Positions 62,709 to 64,000 of a DNA stretch of 64,000 nt are shown one piece after another (positions within the stretch are counted from its first letter, which is position 1; the number at the start of each line of letters is the position of its first letter). Under the pieces are notes generated by a model, which worked only from the letters and a program-made list of their open reading frames with translations, was not told where the DNA came from and searched no databases. The DNA comes from a virus, in IMG/VR virus record IMGVR_UViG_3300020180_000013, positions 1-64,000 of that record; one strand, 5' to 3'. Made by a program: the position numbers and the translations under genes.

Positions 62709-64000
62709 TTATCCTAAAAGCCATTTTGATCCATCAAGTTGTAAGAAGTATCCTCTGGCCGGGTCTCCTGCTGTACCTGTCCATAACCAGAATGATCCCG
62801 GTAATGTAGATACTGTTCCAAAAGGACAGAAGATATCAACTCCATCTACAGTCACTACTGCTCTTATTTTATATGTAGTTCCTGAAGTCACACCTGCACC
62901 ACTAAATGTTCCACCTACTGGGCCTATTGCAGGATTAATGAAGTTCATAGAAGTTACCAAAGTAACTCCTGCTGCATCATACAACTGAATAGTATATGTT
63001 ATAGGTGTTCCTACTATATTATTAAATGTGAATGGAATGGTTGTCTCAGTAGGAGTAGTAGTTATAGTAGGACAAGCTGTAGTATTAACTATAGTATAAT
63101 TAATCTCTCTCTCACAGGTTGTATTAGTTGAAGGATTAGTCCAGCATCCAAATAGCTCAAGATTGAAATTACAAGCAAGGCTTAAAGGTGTTGCAGAAAT
63201 ATCTATTGAGTATCCTGGTATGTTATTAACATATGTTAATACCGGTATATTAGTAATTAACTGTGTTCCAAAACAATCTGTAATTATTAACTCATTTCCT
63301 GCAGAGAAGCAATCTATAAATCCTGCAGGTACTGAGCCGGTAAAGAATAGTGTAATTATTGTACCTGAGAAAGTAGCTGTCATATTAATTACTAAAGCCT
63401 CACATCCTGTAGGACAACATGTTTCTTGAATATTTTTAACTGCAGCTCTTAAATCACATATAGTGATCCACATGTTATTGATTGAGTCTGCTAGATCATT
63501 ATAATTTACTTGAGTGATCCATCCTGAGAGACTACCCATATTTACTCCAGGAAGTCCTAGTGACTGCTCTAGATCTAGACCGGCACATTGTTTCTGTATA
63601 GATAGAAATATATCATTAGGTGTTCCTGTTGCCGATCTGAGCTCGCAGAACTGTTGTTCTAAAGCTGCAACTATTGTAGATATTGGTACTGGATCAGAAG
63701 GTGGTGGAGTGATTACACAAACCGGAAACATTGTTACTTCTGGTTGTGGAACATCACTGCAGCAGTTTAATTCGATATAAGTTAACCTTGCTTCATGATT
63801 AGCAAGAGTCTGTTGTATAGTAGTAATAGTCTGTAGTATAGTGCAGATCTTATTTCCAATTGCAGTAACATAGTCTGTTAACTGCATTGTAGTGATCTGG
63901 TCTCCTAATTGATTTATAAAATAGAAACAAGGAGCAATATTAACTACACAATCAGGACATCCTGTAGGTGTAGGAGGAGCTTCTCCATTACAGCACTGTT
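62709..64000 (-). CDS. Tail protein, coiled coil and FN3-like, partial (5' end outside window)
   Basis: The frame stays open past the ATG at 63887 to the right window edge, adding CCNGEAPPTPTGCPDC then FYFINQLGDQITTM. These residues look genuine, so 63887 is not the true start. The protein has a cysteine-rich head, a helical stretch around IGNKICTILQTITTIQQTLA (probable trimeric coiled coil), a second cysteine-rich stretch and two beta-sandwich-like domains near the C-terminus, ending GSKWLLG. It belongs to the tail-appendage cluster and lies 20 bases upstream of the beta-helix fibre gene. Host-receptor contact is an inference. Confidence 0.7.
   Translation of the reverse strand, partial: QCCNGEAPPTPTGCPDCVVNIAPCFYFINQLGDQITTMQLTDYVTAIGNKICTILQTITTIQQTLANHEARLTYIELNCCSDVPQPEVTMFPVCVITPPPSDPVPISTIVAALEQQFCELRSATGTPNDIFLSIQKQCAGLDLEQSLGLPGVNMGSLSGWITQVNYNDLADSINNMWITICDLRAAVKNIQETCCPTGCEALVINMTATFSGTIITLFFTGSVPAGFIDCFSAGNELIITDCFGTQLITNIPVLTYVNNIPGYSIDISATPLSLACNFNLELFGCWTNPSTNTTCEREINYTIVNTTACPTITTTPTETTIPFTFNNIVGTPITYTIQLYDAAGVTLVTSMNFINPAIGPVGGTFSGAGVTSGTTYKIRAVVTVDGVDIFCPFGTVSTLPGSFWLWTGTAGDPARGYFLQLDGSKWLLG

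Noticed and set aside
63163-63780. Plus-strand frames of 88 codons over the tail gene
   Set aside because: Antisense to a protein with coherent beta-sandwich sequence; the plus frames are repetitive and cysteine-biased by-products.
1-64000. Alternative genetic code (TAG or TGA reassigned), as in some crAss-like phages
   Set aside because: Giant frames run thousands of codons with the standard code, and genes end normally with TAA, TAG and TGA, including TAG after the zinc-finger gene at 3407.
1-64000. tRNA genes or CRISPR arrays
   Set aside because: No cloverleaf-like sequence with a GTTCGAATCC-type arm or regularly spaced direct repeats with spacers was found by eye. The only tandem repeat is the contiguous 23-bp one.

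Overview
The window is part of an AT-rich tailed-phage genome of the crAss-like type (order Crassvirales, phages of gut Bacteroidota). The grounds are: two long, oppositely oriented gene blocks that converge near 23.6 kb; three consecutive giant minus-strand genes (1907, 3311 and 1637 codons), the largest carrying the single-chain virion RNA polymerase signature DFDID; and a plus-strand replication block with DnaB-like helicase, Toprim primase, family B DNA polymerase, uracil-DNA glycosylase, RuvC-like resolvase and a MoxR/VWA pair. The standard code fits: very long frames run open while TAA, TAG and TGA all end genes. Capsid, portal and terminase genes are not in this window.

Plus block (1-23.6 kb). 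The window opens inside the 3' end of a gene whose last codons form a variable repeat; an adenine-rich near-copy lies 160 bp downstream. The mismatch pattern is that of a diversity-generating retroelement (DGR), but no reverse transcriptase gene is present here. Small genes follow, then a DNA repair and replication operon series separated by rho-independent terminators at about 3.42, 4.96, 7.96 and 18.83 kb. Two genes are split by group I introns. The MoxR-type ATPase has an intron with a GIY-YIG endonuclease, and the DNA polymerase has one with a LAGLIDADG endonuclease. Both can be rejoined to the base, each after a T and with the intron ending in G.

Minus block (64-23.6 kb, read right to left). 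It begins with variable tail-appendage proteins (coiled coil, FN3-like, beta-helix; three share an N-terminal KRVDQF module). After a terminator at 59.7 kb come small connector-type proteins and a 1680-residue tail protein. Then follow a free-standing GIY-YIG endonuclease, two glycine-rich structural proteins, a 971-residue putative ejected protein and the three giant proteins. Two giants have intact HExxH zincin motifs; the third has HQLIH. The likely logic is that the giants are packaged and injected with the DNA, the virion RNA polymerase transcribes the early plus block, and the replication genes follow.

A whole-window signature stands out: CG dinucleotides are scarce and sit mostly inside CCGG, except in introns, homing genes, the DGR repeat and the tail-fibre cluster at 60.3-62.7 kb. 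These exceptions look like separately evolving or imported DNA. No tRNA gene or CRISPR array was seen. Outside the two introns no gap longer than about 170 bases lacks a gene.
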